Assembly: GCA_041594335.1 (NCBI GenBank)
Contig: JBFHML010000012.1
Location: forward strand, 1 to 50,062
From: JAGPUQ01 sp041594335
Lineage (GTDB): Bacteria > Pseudomonadota > Gammaproteobacteria > Pseudomonadales > Porticoccaceae
Reading direction: 5' to 3'
DNA length: 50,062 nt
In this document: positions 33,320 through 40,780 of the stretch, one piece after another
Layout: each line of letters begins with the position of its first letter
How positions within the stretch are numbered: the first letter of the stretch is position 1
Position numbers and translations under genes: made by a program
The notes under the pieces: model-generated
Database searches by the model: none
What the model saw: the letters and a program-made list of their open reading frames with translations, nothing else
Told to the model about the DNA's origin: nothing

Positions 33320-34162
33320 TCAGTTGGCTTCAGCGGTGGCTTCGCGCACCACCCGCAATTCATGCAGCTGGCGTTCGTCGCCGGCGATGACGGTGACTCG
33401 CAGGCCCTCCAGAAAGACTTCGTCGCCTACTTCGGGCAGGCGTCCAGCCTCCTGACACACCAAGCCGCCGATAGTGTCGACTTCCCCGTCGTTGAGCTGG
33501 GTGCCTAGGTGTTCGTTGAAATCTTCGATTGGCGTGAGTGCGGCGACAAGGTAACTGCCATCTGCTTCCCGGCGAATGTCGCAGCCGGATTCGAGGTCGG
33601 TCTCGTCCTCGATGTCGCCGACGATCTCTTCAAGGATGTCTTCAATGGTGATCAGACCGGCGACGCCACCATACTCGTCGACGACAACCGCCATGTGATA
33701 ACGCTGTTCGCGAAACTCCCGCAGCAGGATGTCCAGACGCTTGGTTTCCGGAACGATAGTCGCGGGGCGCACCAGTTCCATCAGCTGAAACGGCCGCTCG
33801 CGATCGAGCATCAGCGCGAGCAGATCCTTGGCTAACAGAATGCCGCGGATATTGTCGAGAGAGTCGCCGATCACGGGATAGCGAGAGTGCTTGGATTCCA
33901 CCACGCGTTCGAGAATTTGTTCCAGCGTCATGTCCTGATTGACCACCACCATGCGTGAGCGCGGGATCATGATTTCATGAGCCTGACGGCTTGCGAGCAG
34001 AAAGGCTCCTCGCATGATGTCGAAGGACTGACTGTCGAGCAGCGCATCGCGATGGGCGGTTTCGAGCAGCTCGCCCAAGTCTTCTCGGGAGTGAAGGCGC
34101 GGCCCGAGTAAACGGACCGCGCGCTTCAGCCAAGAGGGTCTGGTGTCTGGATCGGAGCTCAT
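33320..34162 (-). CDS. corC: CorC/YbeX, CBS-domain transporter-associated protein
   Basis: A 280-residue cytoplasmic protein with two CBS motifs (EIMIPRSRMVVV then KHSRYPVIGDSLDNIRGIL, and the second around MAVVVDEYGGVAGLITIEDILEEIVGDI) and a C-terminal CorC_HlyC domain (YLVAALTPIEDFNEHLG onward). It corresponds to E. coli YbeX, linked to magnesium/cobalt efflux and, by recent work, to ribosome quality. The ATG at 34162 overlaps the ybeY stop by four bases, and its own stop abuts lnt. Confidence 0.92.
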   Translation of the reverse strand: MSSDPDTRPSWLKRAVRLLGPRLHSREDLGELLETAHRDALLDSQSFDIMRGAFLLASRQAHEIMIPRSRMVVVNQDMTLEQILERVVESKHSRYPVIGDSLDNIRGILLAKDLLALMLDRERPFQLMELVRPATIVPETKRLDILLREFREQRYHMAVVVDEYGGVAGLITIEDILEEIVGDIEDETDLESGCDIRREADGSYLVAALTPIEDFNEHLGTQLNDGEVDTIGGLVCQEAGRLPEVGDEVFLEGLRVTVIAGDERQLHELRVVREATAEAN

Positions 34163-34656
34163 GGTGCAACCCCGCGCGTCGCGGGTATCTCCAGGTAGGG
34201 TGGTGGGAAGCCCAGGGTGCCGAGGATTTCGGTTTCCAGGGCCTCCATATGTTCCGCTTCGGGCTCGTTTTCGTGGTCGTGTCCGAGCAGATGCAACGTG
34301 CCGTGTACCAGCATGTGGGCCCAGTGGGCGGCAAGCGTCTTGCCCTGTGCGATGGCCTCTCGGGCCACCACGGGAGCACAGACTACCAAATCACCGAGAA
34401 AGGGATCGTCGACCCAATCGGGGAGGTCGGCAGGAAAGGAGAGCACATTGGTGGCGCGTGCCGTCGCCGACTCCCGCAACCGGTACCGGGTATTCAGCTC
34501 CCGCCCCTCGGTTTCGTCGACGATGCGCAGGCTGATGGCGGCATGTTGCACGTTTAGATGCCGGAGCGCTGTGCGCACCCAGTGCCGCAACCTGGCGGGT
34601 TCGGGTACCTCCTCTCCCGCGGCAGAGGCGTTGTCGATCGCGATGGAGATGGTCAC
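34159..34656 (-). CDS. ybeY: Endoribonuclease YbeY
   Basis: At 165 residues it fits the family (E. coli 155). The zinc site is HGTLHLLGHDH, with His118, His122 and His128, and the family pattern SFPADLP is near residue 74. YbeY matures the 3' end of 16S rRNA and acts in ribosome quality control. It overlaps phoH and corC by four bases on each side, so the three are probably translated together. Confidence 0.95.
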   Translation of the reverse strand: MTISIAIDNASAAGEEVPEPARLRHWVRTALRHLNVQHAAISLRIVDETEGRELNTRYRLRESATARATNVLSFPADLPDWVDDPFLGDLVVCAPVVAREAIAQGKTLAAHWAHMLVHGTLHLLGHDHENEPEAEHMEALETEILGTLGFPPPYLEIPATRGVAP

Positions 34657-35699
34657 GATTGTGGCGGAGAGGCAGAACCGCTTTCGTGGCTCTCGTAGGC
34701 TTCGACGATGCGCTGCACTAAGGGATGGCGCACCACGTCTTTGGCCGCAAAATGGGTAAAGGCGATGCCGTCGACGCCTTGGAGCACTTCAATGGCGTGC
34801 ATTAGTCCGGAGCGGACGCCGCGCGGCAAGTCGATCTGGGTGGTGTCCCCGGTGATCACTGCGGTCGAGCCAAACCCGATGCGGGTGAGAAACATCTTCA
34901 TTTGTTCGCAGGTGGTGTTTTGGGCCTCGTCGAGGATGATAAAGGCGCCATTTAAAGTCCGCCCGCGCATGTAGGCGAGGGGGGCTACCTCAATGACTTG
35001 GCGTTCGATGAGCTTGCCCACGGTCTCTACACCGAGCATTTCATAGAGCGCGTCGTACAGTGGGCGCAGGTACGGATCTACTTTTTGCGCCAGATCTCCG
35101 GGCAGAAATCCCAGCTTTTCACCGGCTTCGACGGCAGGGCGAGCAAGCAGAATCCGTTCGACCTCGGAACGGAGGTAGCACTCCACCGCGCAGGCCACCG
35201 CGAGGTAGGTCTTGCCGGTGCCGGCCGGTCCTACTCCGAAGCTGATGTCGTGAGTTTGAATGGCGCGGACATAGTGCTGCTGGTTGATCCCGCGTGGTCG
35301 GATATGGCCTTTCTTGGTTCGAACTACGCCGAAACTGGTGATATTGTCGCCGATTTCTGTTTCCGGTCTGTCCATGCGCTGCTCCATGGCGGATTGCTGC
35401 AGGAAAATATGTATCTCGGCAGGTGTCAGCGCGCGGTCGTCCAGCGTTTCCTGATAGAGCTGGCGCACTAACGCCACGGCGGCTCCTGCTCGGGCAGTGT
35501 CGCCATAGAATGCGAATACATTCCCACGATTGCGGATTTCGATATCCAGGCGGTGCTCGATATGGCGGAGATTTTCGTCGAACTGCCCGCAGAGGCTCGC
35601 GAGGCGACGGGTGTCGTGGGGTTCCAGAGTCAGGGTCTGAACGGCAGGCAAAGTATTCAAACGGTTTGCGGCGGTGCCCGATTGTCTGGGATAGCGCAA
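34653..35699 (-). CDS. phoH: PhoH-like ATPase (YbeZ)
   Basis: The open frame has 348 residues, about the size of YbeZ. Walker A is GPAGTGKTYLA, and Walker B is AFIILDEAQNTT, followed by the PhoH signature MFLTRIGFGSTAVITGDTTQID. There is no ATG or GTG near the expected N-terminus; the candidates are TTG 35699 and TTG 35660, and the second gives the better match to the family start (LTLEPHDTRRL). YbeZ is a cytoplasmic ATPase that works with YbeY on RNA. It is 51 bases downstream of miaB and overlaps ybeY. Confidence 0.92.
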   Translation of the reverse strand: MRYPRQSGTAANRLNTLPAVQTLTLEPHDTRRLASLCGQFDENLRHIEHRLDIEIRNRGNVFAFYGDTARAGAAVALVRQLYQETLDDRALTPAEIHIFLQQSAMEQRMDRPETEIGDNITSFGVVRTKKGHIRPRGINQQHYVRAIQTHDISFGVGPAGTGKTYLAVACAVECYLRSEVERILLARPAVEAGEKLGFLPGDLAQKVDPYLRPLYDALYEMLGVETVGKLIERQVIEVAPLAYMRGRTLNGAFIILDEAQNTTCEQMKMFLTRIGFGSTAVITGDTTQIDLPRGVRSGLMHAIEVLQGVDGIAFTHFAAKDVVRHPLVQRIVEAYESHESGSASPPQS

Positions 35700-35750
35700 G
35701 AATACCCAGTTTGGCCGGCTGGGGGAATAGCGCCTGCTGCGATCACCTTT

Positions 35751-37097
35751 TCACGCGGGCCGATATTCGCCGCGTAGCGAATTGGGTAGGGCGGCCTGGA
35801 TACGCACGGGCACGAACTGGCCAATGAGCCGGCGGTCGCTGGCGGAAAAATTCACCACGCGATTGTTTTCGGTCCGCCCCTGTAGTTGCCCGGGATCCTT
35901 GCGGGACAGGCCGCTCACCAAGACCCGATGGGTTTCGCCCACCATGGCCTCGCTGATCGCGGCTGCTTGCTGATTGATGCGTTGCTGAAGCAATTGCAGG
36001 CGCTGTTTCTTCACCGCCTCGGGTGTGTCGTCCGGCAGGGCGGCGGCCGGCGTGCCCGGTCGCTTGCTGTAGACAAAGCTAAAGGAGTGGTCGAAACCGA
36101 TGTCGGCCACCAGCTGCAGTGTGCGTGCGAAGTCGTCCTCCGTCTCCCCGGGGAAGCCGACAATAAAATCCGAAGAAATACTGATGTCTGGGCGCAGGGC
36201 CCGCAGGCGGCGAATTTTGGATTTATATTCCAGCACCGTATGACCCCGCTTCATGGCGCTGAGGATCCGATCCGACCCACTTTGGACCGGCAGGTGGACG
36301 TGGCTGACCAGCTCTGGGACCTCCGCATACGCTTGAATGAGTGCGTCGGAGAATTCAACCGGGTGGGAGGTGGTATAGCGGATTCGGTCAATGCCCTCAA
36401 TGCGGGCCACGGCGCGGATCAGCTCAGCCAAATCACAGCTGCCGCCGTCGGGCAGGGTGCCGCGATACGCGTTGACATTCTGCCCCAGGAGGTTGATTTC
36501 GCGGACGCCCTGTTCGGCCAGCTCGGCAACCTCGGTGAGAATGTCCAGCGCTGGTCGGCTGACCTCTTCGCCGCGGGTGTAGGGGACGACACAGAACGTG
36601 CAGTACTTAGAGCAGCCCTCCATCACGGTTACAAAGGCGCTGACACCATCGGCCACTGGACGCGGCAAGTGGTCGAATTTCTCGATCTCCGGGAAGCTTA
36701 CGTCGACCACTGCGGTGTTGGGGGTCGAGCGCCGTTGTCGCAGCAGTTCTGGCAGGCGATGCAGCGTCTGGGGGCCGAACACCAGATCGACATAAGGCGC
36801 GCGGCGGGTGATGGCATCCCCCTCTTGACTGGCCACGCAACCACCCACCCCGATCAGCAAATCTGGGTTGGCGTCTTTGAGGTGTTTCCAGCGGCCCAGT
36901 TGGTGGAATACTTTTTCTTGCGCCTTGTCGCGGATCGAGCAGGTATTGAGCAGCAGGATGTCGGCGTCGGCCGGATCCTCGGTCGGCACCAGCCCCTCGC
37001 TGGCGCCGAGCAGGTCGCGCATTCGGGCCGAGTCGTACTCGTTCATCTGACAGCCCTGGGTGACGATATGCAATTTGCGAACTTGGGTGCGGGACAT
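35751..37097 (-). CDS. miaB: tRNA-2-methylthio-N6-dimethylallyladenosine synthase
   Basis: From ATG 37097 (the frame continues upstream without homology) the protein has 448 residues. The N-terminal cluster cysteines are Cys16, Cys53 and Cys87, and the radical-SAM motif CSKYCTFC gives Cys162, Cys166 and Cys169. A C-terminal TRAM domain follows. MiaB adds a methylthio group to i6A37 of tRNAs that read codons starting with U. The ATG lies 133 bases from the divergent DUF1820 gene. It leads the miaB-phoH-ybeY-corC-lnt string. Confidence 0.96.
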   Translation of the reverse strand: MSRTQVRKLHIVTQGCQMNEYDSARMRDLLGASEGLVPTEDPADADILLLNTCSIRDKAQEKVFHQLGRWKHLKDANPDLLIGVGGCVASQEGDAITRRAPYVDLVFGPQTLHRLPELLRQRRSTPNTAVVDVSFPEIEKFDHLPRPVADGVSAFVTVMEGCSKYCTFCVVPYTRGEEVSRPALDILTEVAELAEQGVREINLLGQNVNAYRGTLPDGGSCDLAELIRAVARIEGIDRIRYTTSHPVEFSDALIQAYAEVPELVSHVHLPVQSGSDRILSAMKRGHTVLEYKSKIRRLRALRPDISISSDFIVGFPGETEDDFARTLQLVADIGFDHSFSFVYSKRPGTPAAALPDDTPEAVKKQRLQLLQQRINQQAAAISEAMVGETHRVLVSGLSRKDPGQLQGRTENNRVVNFSASDRRLIGQFVPVRIQAALPNSLRGEYRPA

Positions 37098-37230
37098 GGG
37101 TTGGCCGACCGGCGTTGGGTTGATCAAACCGCGAGAGTATAACGCAAAGGCGTCGCCTCCCAGTCTTGAAATCGAGCGGCAAGCCCCCAATATGCTAAGC
37201 TGCAATTGCCAGTTTCCAGGGCCGCAGGGC
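37098..37230. promoter_or_regulatory. Divergent promoter region of miaB and the DUF1820 gene
   Basis: On the minus strand TATACT (37141-37136) is a good -10 box 38 bases before the miaB ATG, without a clear -35. On the plus strand TTGAAA (37166-37171) and TATGCT (37191-37196) could drive the DUF1820 gene, though the 19-base spacer is longer than ideal. No operator symmetry stands out. Confidence 0.4.
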
Positions 37231-37572
37231 ATGTCCAACGAACCCATCTACCGAATTATTTTCTTCAACCAGGGCCAGGTGTACGAGGTCTACAGCCGTT
37301 TTGTGTACCAGAGCGACCTGATGGGCTTCCTTGAGGTCGAGGACTTTGTGTTTGGCGAAAAGTCCCAGATGATCGTCGATCCGTCCGAGGAAAAGCTCAA
37401 GTCTGAGTTCGGCGGGGTCAAGCGGAGCTTTATCCCGATTCATGCGGTGGTGCGCATCGATGAGGTGGAGAAGGAAGGGGTTTGCAAGGTAACGGATGCC
37501 CGTGGCGGTAATGTGATGGCGTTCCCTCATTTTCCAGCAGTGTCCGGCCGAACCACCAAGACGGACTCCTGA
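37231..37572 (+). CDS. DUF1820 family protein
   Basis: ATG 37231 gives 113 residues. The protein begins SNEPIYRIIFFNQGQVYEVY and contains FGEKSQMIVDPSEEKLKSEF and IPIHAVVRIDEVEKEG, which I recognise as the DUF1820 family of gammaproteobacteria. No membrane segment or signal peptide is seen, so it should be cytoplasmic. Its function is unknown. It is divergent from miaB and followed 50 bases later by a small membrane-anchored protein gene. Confidence 0.8.
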   Translation: MSNEPIYRIIFFNQGQVYEVYSRFVYQSDLMGFLEVEDFVFGEKSQMIVDPSEEKLKSEFGGVKRSFIPIHAVVRIDEVEKEGVCKVTDARGGNVMAFPHFPAVSGRTTKTDS

Positions 37573-37622
37573 CGCAGTATTCCGATGCTGCGTTTCGGCC
37601 GGCGCCTCGCGCGGAGGTGCCA

Positions 37623-37889
37623 ATGAAGTTCGGCATGGTCATCGGCCTCTTGGCACTCGGATATGTGTTTTATCCGAGCTACGAACTGTTGAGCCGCGCG
37701 GCGAGCGGGCAGCCCTGGGGAGGCGGAGCCACCTATTGGTCGCTGTCCCGGTGTCGCGAAGCAGCCGTCTCGCTTGATGGGATGCAGTGGCGGTGTCGTC
37801 AGAATAATCCTTGGCATCTCTTGTTCCGCACGGCCACTCGCTATGATCCGGCTATCTATGAGAGCCAGCGCGCGCTCGATGTCGATTGA
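37623..37889 (+). CDS. Unrecognised small membrane-anchored protein with two cysteines
   Basis: ATG 37623, behind the strong ribosome-binding site CGGAGGTG, gives 88 residues. I do not recognise the family. An N-terminal hydrophobic segment (MVIGLLALGYVFY) could be a signal anchor. The rest is rich in tryptophan, tyrosine and arginine, with Cys44 and Cys58 (CX13C), and would lie in the periplasm, where a disulfide could form. Codon usage looks like its neighbours. Its position between the DUF1820 and MOSC genes, on the same strand and with short gaps (50 and 39 bases), suggests one transcript. Confidence 0.6.
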   Translation: MKFGMVIGLLALGYVFYPSYELLSRAASGQPWGGGATYWSLSRCREAAVSLDGMQWRCRQNNPWHLLFRTATRYDPAIYESQRALDVD

Positions 37890-37928
37890 GGGCGGCTTGG
37901 GTGCCGGGACGACAGCGCAGAGTGCAAC

Positions 37929-38429
37929 ATGTCGACTCCGATAACGCGAGCGTCTCATGGCGAAGGCTGGATCGAGGCCATCTATATTGTCCGCCATCGT
38001 GGCGGGCTGCCAGTGGCGGTGGACGAGGCCGAGGCGGTCCCCGGGCGCGGTCTGGTGGGCGACCGGTATTGGGCGGGTGCTGGGACTTGGTCGCATTGGC
38101 CCGGCGCGGGGCGAGAGGTCACCCTGATCGCCGCTGAGGACCTCGAGACGCTACCCGCGGGGTGTCGCCCGAGTGCCGCCGAGGCGCGGCGCAACCTGCT
38201 TACTCGCGGCGTCGACCTCAATGCTCTGGTGGGGCAGGATTTTCGCGTGGGTTCGGTGTGGTTGCGCGGGCAGCGGCCCTGCCACCCCTGTGCACACCTC
38301 GAGCGCCTGAGTCGCCCTGGGGTCGCAGCAGCCTTGATCGGTCGAGGGGGACTGCGCGCGGATATTCTCGCCGGCGGCTGGATTCGGCCAGGGGATGCCC
38401 TTGTCTGCGGGCACTTTGAACGGGCATGA
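37929..38429 (+). CDS. MOSC domain protein
   Basis: This 166-residue protein has the MOSC pattern: GWIEAIYIVRHRGGLPV at the start, GLVGDRYW near residue 41, an EARRNLLTRGVDLNALVG core, and the cysteine-bearing RPCHPCAHLERLS, followed by GGLRADILAGGWIRPGD. MOSC domains are sulfur-carrier folds related to the C-terminus of molybdenum cofactor sulfurase; stand-alone bacterial members such as YiiM reduce N-hydroxylated compounds with the molybdenum cofactor. No partner gene is present to fix its substrate. Confidence 0.85.
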   Translation: MSTPITRASHGEGWIEAIYIVRHRGGLPVAVDEAEAVPGRGLVGDRYWAGAGTWSHWPGAGREVTLIAAEDLETLPAGCRPSAAEARRNLLTRGVDLNALVGQDFRVGSVWLRGQRPCHPCAHLERLSRPGVAAALIGRGGLRADILAGGWIRPGDALVCGHFERA

Positions 38430-38620
38430 TCCTGCATTCTTGGGGCGTCGTGCCGGCCGGAATGCCCGTAGATGGCTGAAGTCGCTGGGGTTCAGGGATC
38501 CTGCCCCTGTGGATGGGCCGTCTTCGCGGTTTGAGGGCTTTAGGCTGCCGCTAGAGTTGGCGGTGAGGCAGCGTGTGCGCAGTTTGTCGCAGCGCACCTG
38601 GCGCCGGAGAGGATAGCGCT
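38430..38620 (+). other. Intergenic stretch before the Rdx gene
   Basis: These 191 bases hold no gene I can support. A possible weak promoter is TTGAGG followed after 15 bases by TAGAGT, but the spacer is short. Near the end, GTGTGCGC and GCGCAC could form a small stem. GGAGAGGA (38606-38613) is the ribosome-binding site for the next gene. Confidence 0.4.
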
Positions 38621-38899
38621 TTGAGTCGTCCACGCGTAGAGATTCACTACTGCCCGGGGTGCCACTGGTTGCCCCGCTCGGCCTGGATGGCCCAGGAATT
38701 ACTGTATACCTTTGGTGATGTGGTTGGCGAAGTTGCCTTGTGCCCGGCATCGACGCCCGGTGTGTTTTGCATTCGCGTCGACGGGGTATTGGTGTGGGAT
38801 CGAGTCGTCGATGGCGGGTTTCCCGAGGTCAAGGAGTTGAAGCGGCGTGTCCGGGATCGGGTGGATCCAGACCGCGCCTTGGGCCACGTCGACCGCTGA
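38621..38899 (+). CDS. Rdx/SelT-SelW-SelH family redox protein
   Basis: I place the start at TTG 38621, eight bases after GGAGAGGA, giving 92 residues; an open frame reaches back to 38573 but has no homology. The thioredoxin-like redox motif is CPGC in HYCPGCHWLPRSAWMAQELL, and the family core continues with GEVALCP, VDGVLVWDR, GGFPEVKELKRRVRD. In eukaryotes the first cysteine is often selenocysteine; here it is cysteine and there is no in-frame TGA. The bacterial members have no settled partner. It is convergent with the MAPEG gene. Confidence 0.85.
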   Translation: MSRPRVEIHYCPGCHWLPRSAWMAQELLYTFGDVVGEVALCPASTPGVFCIRVDGVLVWDRVVDGGFPEVKELKRRVRDRVDPDRALGHVDR

Positions 38900-39019
38900 A
38901 GCGATCGACTCGAACGCTGTCCGGCTTCTCCCCAGCGGTTTGCCAAGGAGGCGCTGCCGCAGCCCGTGCGGGACTCGACGTGCTGGCCTGCCGCGCATTC
39001 CGTAATGGCATCACCAACT

Positions 39020-39050
39020 GTCGCAACCGCACGTCAAGTACGGTTGCGAC
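39020..39050. repeat. Perfect 10-bp inverted repeat between convergent genes
   Basis: GTCGCAACCG (39020-39029) pairs with CGGTTGCGAC (39041-39050) around 11 bases. It lies in the 183-base gap between the 3' ends of the Rdx and MAPEG genes, where a terminator is expected. There is no U-run on either side, so it may be a Rho-assisted stop or an mRNA end stabiliser. Nothing else in the gap is recognised. Confidence 0.6.
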
Positions 39051-39082
39051 GTGGGAAGTTTATTGGAAATCTGGCCAGGAAC

Positions 39083-39490
39083 TTACAACAACATCTGAAC
39101 GGCGTACCAGGCCATCAGTAACACCTGGATGAAAAAGAAGGTGGCGCGGATCCACACCATCGCCGGGCTGATAGAGATCATGTGGGTTATGGATTGGCCG
39201 AGGCGCGCGTAGAGCACATACATGGCTGTGCCTTCCATGACGCCGAATTGACCGGAGAGTCCGGCGGCGGCGACCAGTGCGGCAAAGATGGGCAGATTTT
39301 CCACGCAATTCATGTGCGCGCGGGTGACGCGGTGACCGAAACCCGGTAGATCCTCGCCGCTGGGCGAGAATTTGTTGATGGGGATCTTAGCACCGCCGAA
39401 CAGGTTGCTCATGCGGATAGTGGCCATGATCAGTGCCAACAACAGGGTCCAGCCAGCAAAGCCGGCAAGTGCGTAGATCGCTGGGTTCAT
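39083..39490 (-). CDS. MAPEG family membrane protein
   Basis: The 135-residue protein has four hydrophobic helices: residues about 4-26 (AIYALAGFAGWTLLLALIMATI), a second near NLPIFAALVAAAGL, a third near GTAMYVLYARLGQ, and a fourth near FFFIQVLLMAWYAVQ. The pattern RAHMNCVENLPIF is the MAPEG signature (compare the human microsomal glutathione transferase core RxxxNxxE). Bacterial members may be glutathione transferases or peroxidases, but this is unproved here. AAGGAAAC just before the ATG at 39490 is the ribosome-binding site. Confidence 0.87.
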   Translation of the reverse strand: MNPAIYALAGFAGWTLLLALIMATIRMSNLFGGAKIPINKFSPSGEDLPGFGHRVTRAHMNCVENLPIFAALVAAAGLSGQFGVMEGTAMYVLYARLGQSITHMISISPAMVWIRATFFFIQVLLMAWYAVQMLL

Positions 39491-39556
39491 GCTAGTTTCC
39501 TTATCGTGGTTTTTATTGTGGAGCGGGGATGGTAACCGTGCGCGGAGGTGGCGTAA

Positions 39557-40183
39557 ATGTCAGGTGCAGGTGACAGCCTGGGAGCCGGTCGGACGGCGAC
39601 AGAGCAGCCTTTGTTTCCGTTGCAGCGCGTGCTTTTCCCAGGGGTCGTGCTGCCGCTGCGCATTTTCGAGCAACGCTATTTGCGATTGGTGCGGGAATCG
39701 CTGGCCGCTGGCACCGGTTTCGCCGTCTTGCCGATTCTGTCTGGACGCGAGGTGGGCGCACCGCCCAGCGTTGCTACCTGCGGTACTTGGGCGCAGATTA
39801 CAGATTGGTCGTCACTGTCTGGCGGTCTGCTCGGAATCGAAATTCGCGGAGAGCGACGTTTGGAGCTGGGCGCAACCCGCACCGAGCCCGACGGCTTGTT
39901 GGTCGGGGAGGTCGCGTTTAAGGCGGCCGAAACTCGGCCGCCGCTTACCGAGGATGAGACAGATCTGGTCGCACTGTTAACGGATCTGGCCCGCCGCCTG
40001 GGAGGCGAGGCGCACGGTTTGGCTGAGGACTTGGACGCGGGCACGCTGGTGTGGCGGTTGGCCGACCTGCTGCCGATGGCGGTTGAGCGCAAGGTGCGGT
40101 TGCTGGAGATGGACGACCCGAAGAGGCGGGTCGCCGAGGTCCGGGCATGGGTGGCGGAACTTGCCGCGCCCGGCGCAGGTTGA
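39557..40183 (+). CDS. Lon N-terminal domain (LON_substr_bdg) protein
   Basis: A 208-residue protein starting at ATG 39557 behind GGAGGTGGCG. The PLFPLQRVLFPGVVLPLRIF segment and EQRYLRLVRESLA are the start of the Lon substrate-binding domain. No ATPase or protease domain follows, so it is one of the stand-alone LON-domain proteins common in proteobacteria. The role is unknown; protein binding is a reasonable guess. It is divergent from the MAPEG gene (66 bases) and its 3' end is 17 bases from the convergent MaoC-like gene. Confidence 0.88.
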   Translation: MSGAGDSLGAGRTATEQPLFPLQRVLFPGVVLPLRIFEQRYLRLVRESLAAGTGFAVLPILSGREVGAPPSVATCGTWAQITDWSSLSGGLLGIEIRGERRLELGATRTEPDGLLVGEVAFKAAETRPPLTEDETDLVALLTDLARRLGGEAHGLAEDLDAGTLVWRLADLLPMAVERKVRLLEMDDPKRRVAEVRAWVAELAAPGAG

Positions 40184-40200
40184 CCGCGCCGGACTGCTGG

Positions 40201-40656
40201 CTAGTCCTCGCGACCTTTTAGCATCCGTAACGGGTTATAGGTAAGCACTTCCTCGCCATCCTGGTTGATCACCCGATTGAAGGTGCGCACCAGGCCGCGA
40301 TTGCCCTTGCTGGTCGGGCGTACGTCGAGCACCTCGACCTCCACATGGATGGTGTCGCCGGCAAAGCAGGGGCGTTTGATGTCGAGCTCCATGTTGAGAA
40401 ATGCCATGCCCGTTCCCTGCATGCTGGGGAGCAACAGCCCTTCAGCGAAGCTGTAGACCAAGGCGCCAGGTGCGAAGGGGCGCTTGATTACCGATTTTTC
40501 GCGCAGGAATTCGCGATCGCTGAATACCACCTCGTGCATTCCGATCAGGTTGATGAAGTTGGCGATGTCCGCCTCCAAAACGGTACGCCCCCAAGAGCGA
40601 AAACGGTCACCGGGGTTGAGATCCTGCCAATAGAAACCTGTGCCCAGTTGCTGCAT
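40201..40656 (-). CDS. MaoC-like hotdog-fold dehydratase
   Basis: From ATG 40656, with TTGGAG about 9 bases upstream, the protein has 151 residues; a longer frame reaches 40761. The hotdog fold of the MaoC family is visible in NPGDRFRSWGRTVLEADIANFINLIG, KRPFAPGALVYSFAEGLL and FAGDTIHVEVEVLDVRPTSKGNRG. Such proteins hydrate or dehydrate acyl-CoA thioesters. The active-site Asp/His pair of R-specific enoyl-CoA hydratases is not obvious, so the reaction is uncertain. It is divergent from proA. Confidence 0.78.
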   Translation of the reverse strand: MQQLGTGFYWQDLNPGDRFRSWGRTVLEADIANFINLIGMHEVVFSDREFLREKSVIKRPFAPGALVYSFAEGLLLPSMQGTGMAFLNMELDIKRPCFAGDTIHVEVEVLDVRPTSKGNRGLVRTFNRVINQDGEEVLTYNPLRMLKGRED

Positions 40657-40741
40657 GGCGATGCACTCCAAGTTGGATCGAGGAGGCGCGATGGTGCGGC
40701 AATCCGGCGCCTCCCGCAAACCCGCTACGGCCGCTCGCCCT

Positions 40742-40747
40742 GTATAA
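40742..40747 (+). promoter_or_regulatory. Consensus -10 box before proA
   Basis: TATAAT lies 33 bases before the proA ATG, in the 124-base gap divergent from the MaoC-like gene. The -35 region 16-18 bases upstream is a poor match. It is the only promoter-like site I find ahead of the proA-lipB string, and probably starts that transcript. Confidence 0.5.
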
Positions 40748-40780
40748 TGACGGTTTTGCAACCGCGTTGCGGAGTTGGCG

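Noticed and set aside
38573..38620. Upstream extension of the Rdx gene with extra cysteines (MCAVCRSAPG)
   Set aside because: It would add a second CxxC, but it has no family match, and the good ribosome-binding site GGAGAGGA points to the TTG at 38621.
38621..38899. Selenocysteine (TGA) in the Rdx gene
   Set aside because: The redox motif is CPGC with a normal TGC/TGT codon for each cysteine, and no in-frame TGA occurs before the real stop.
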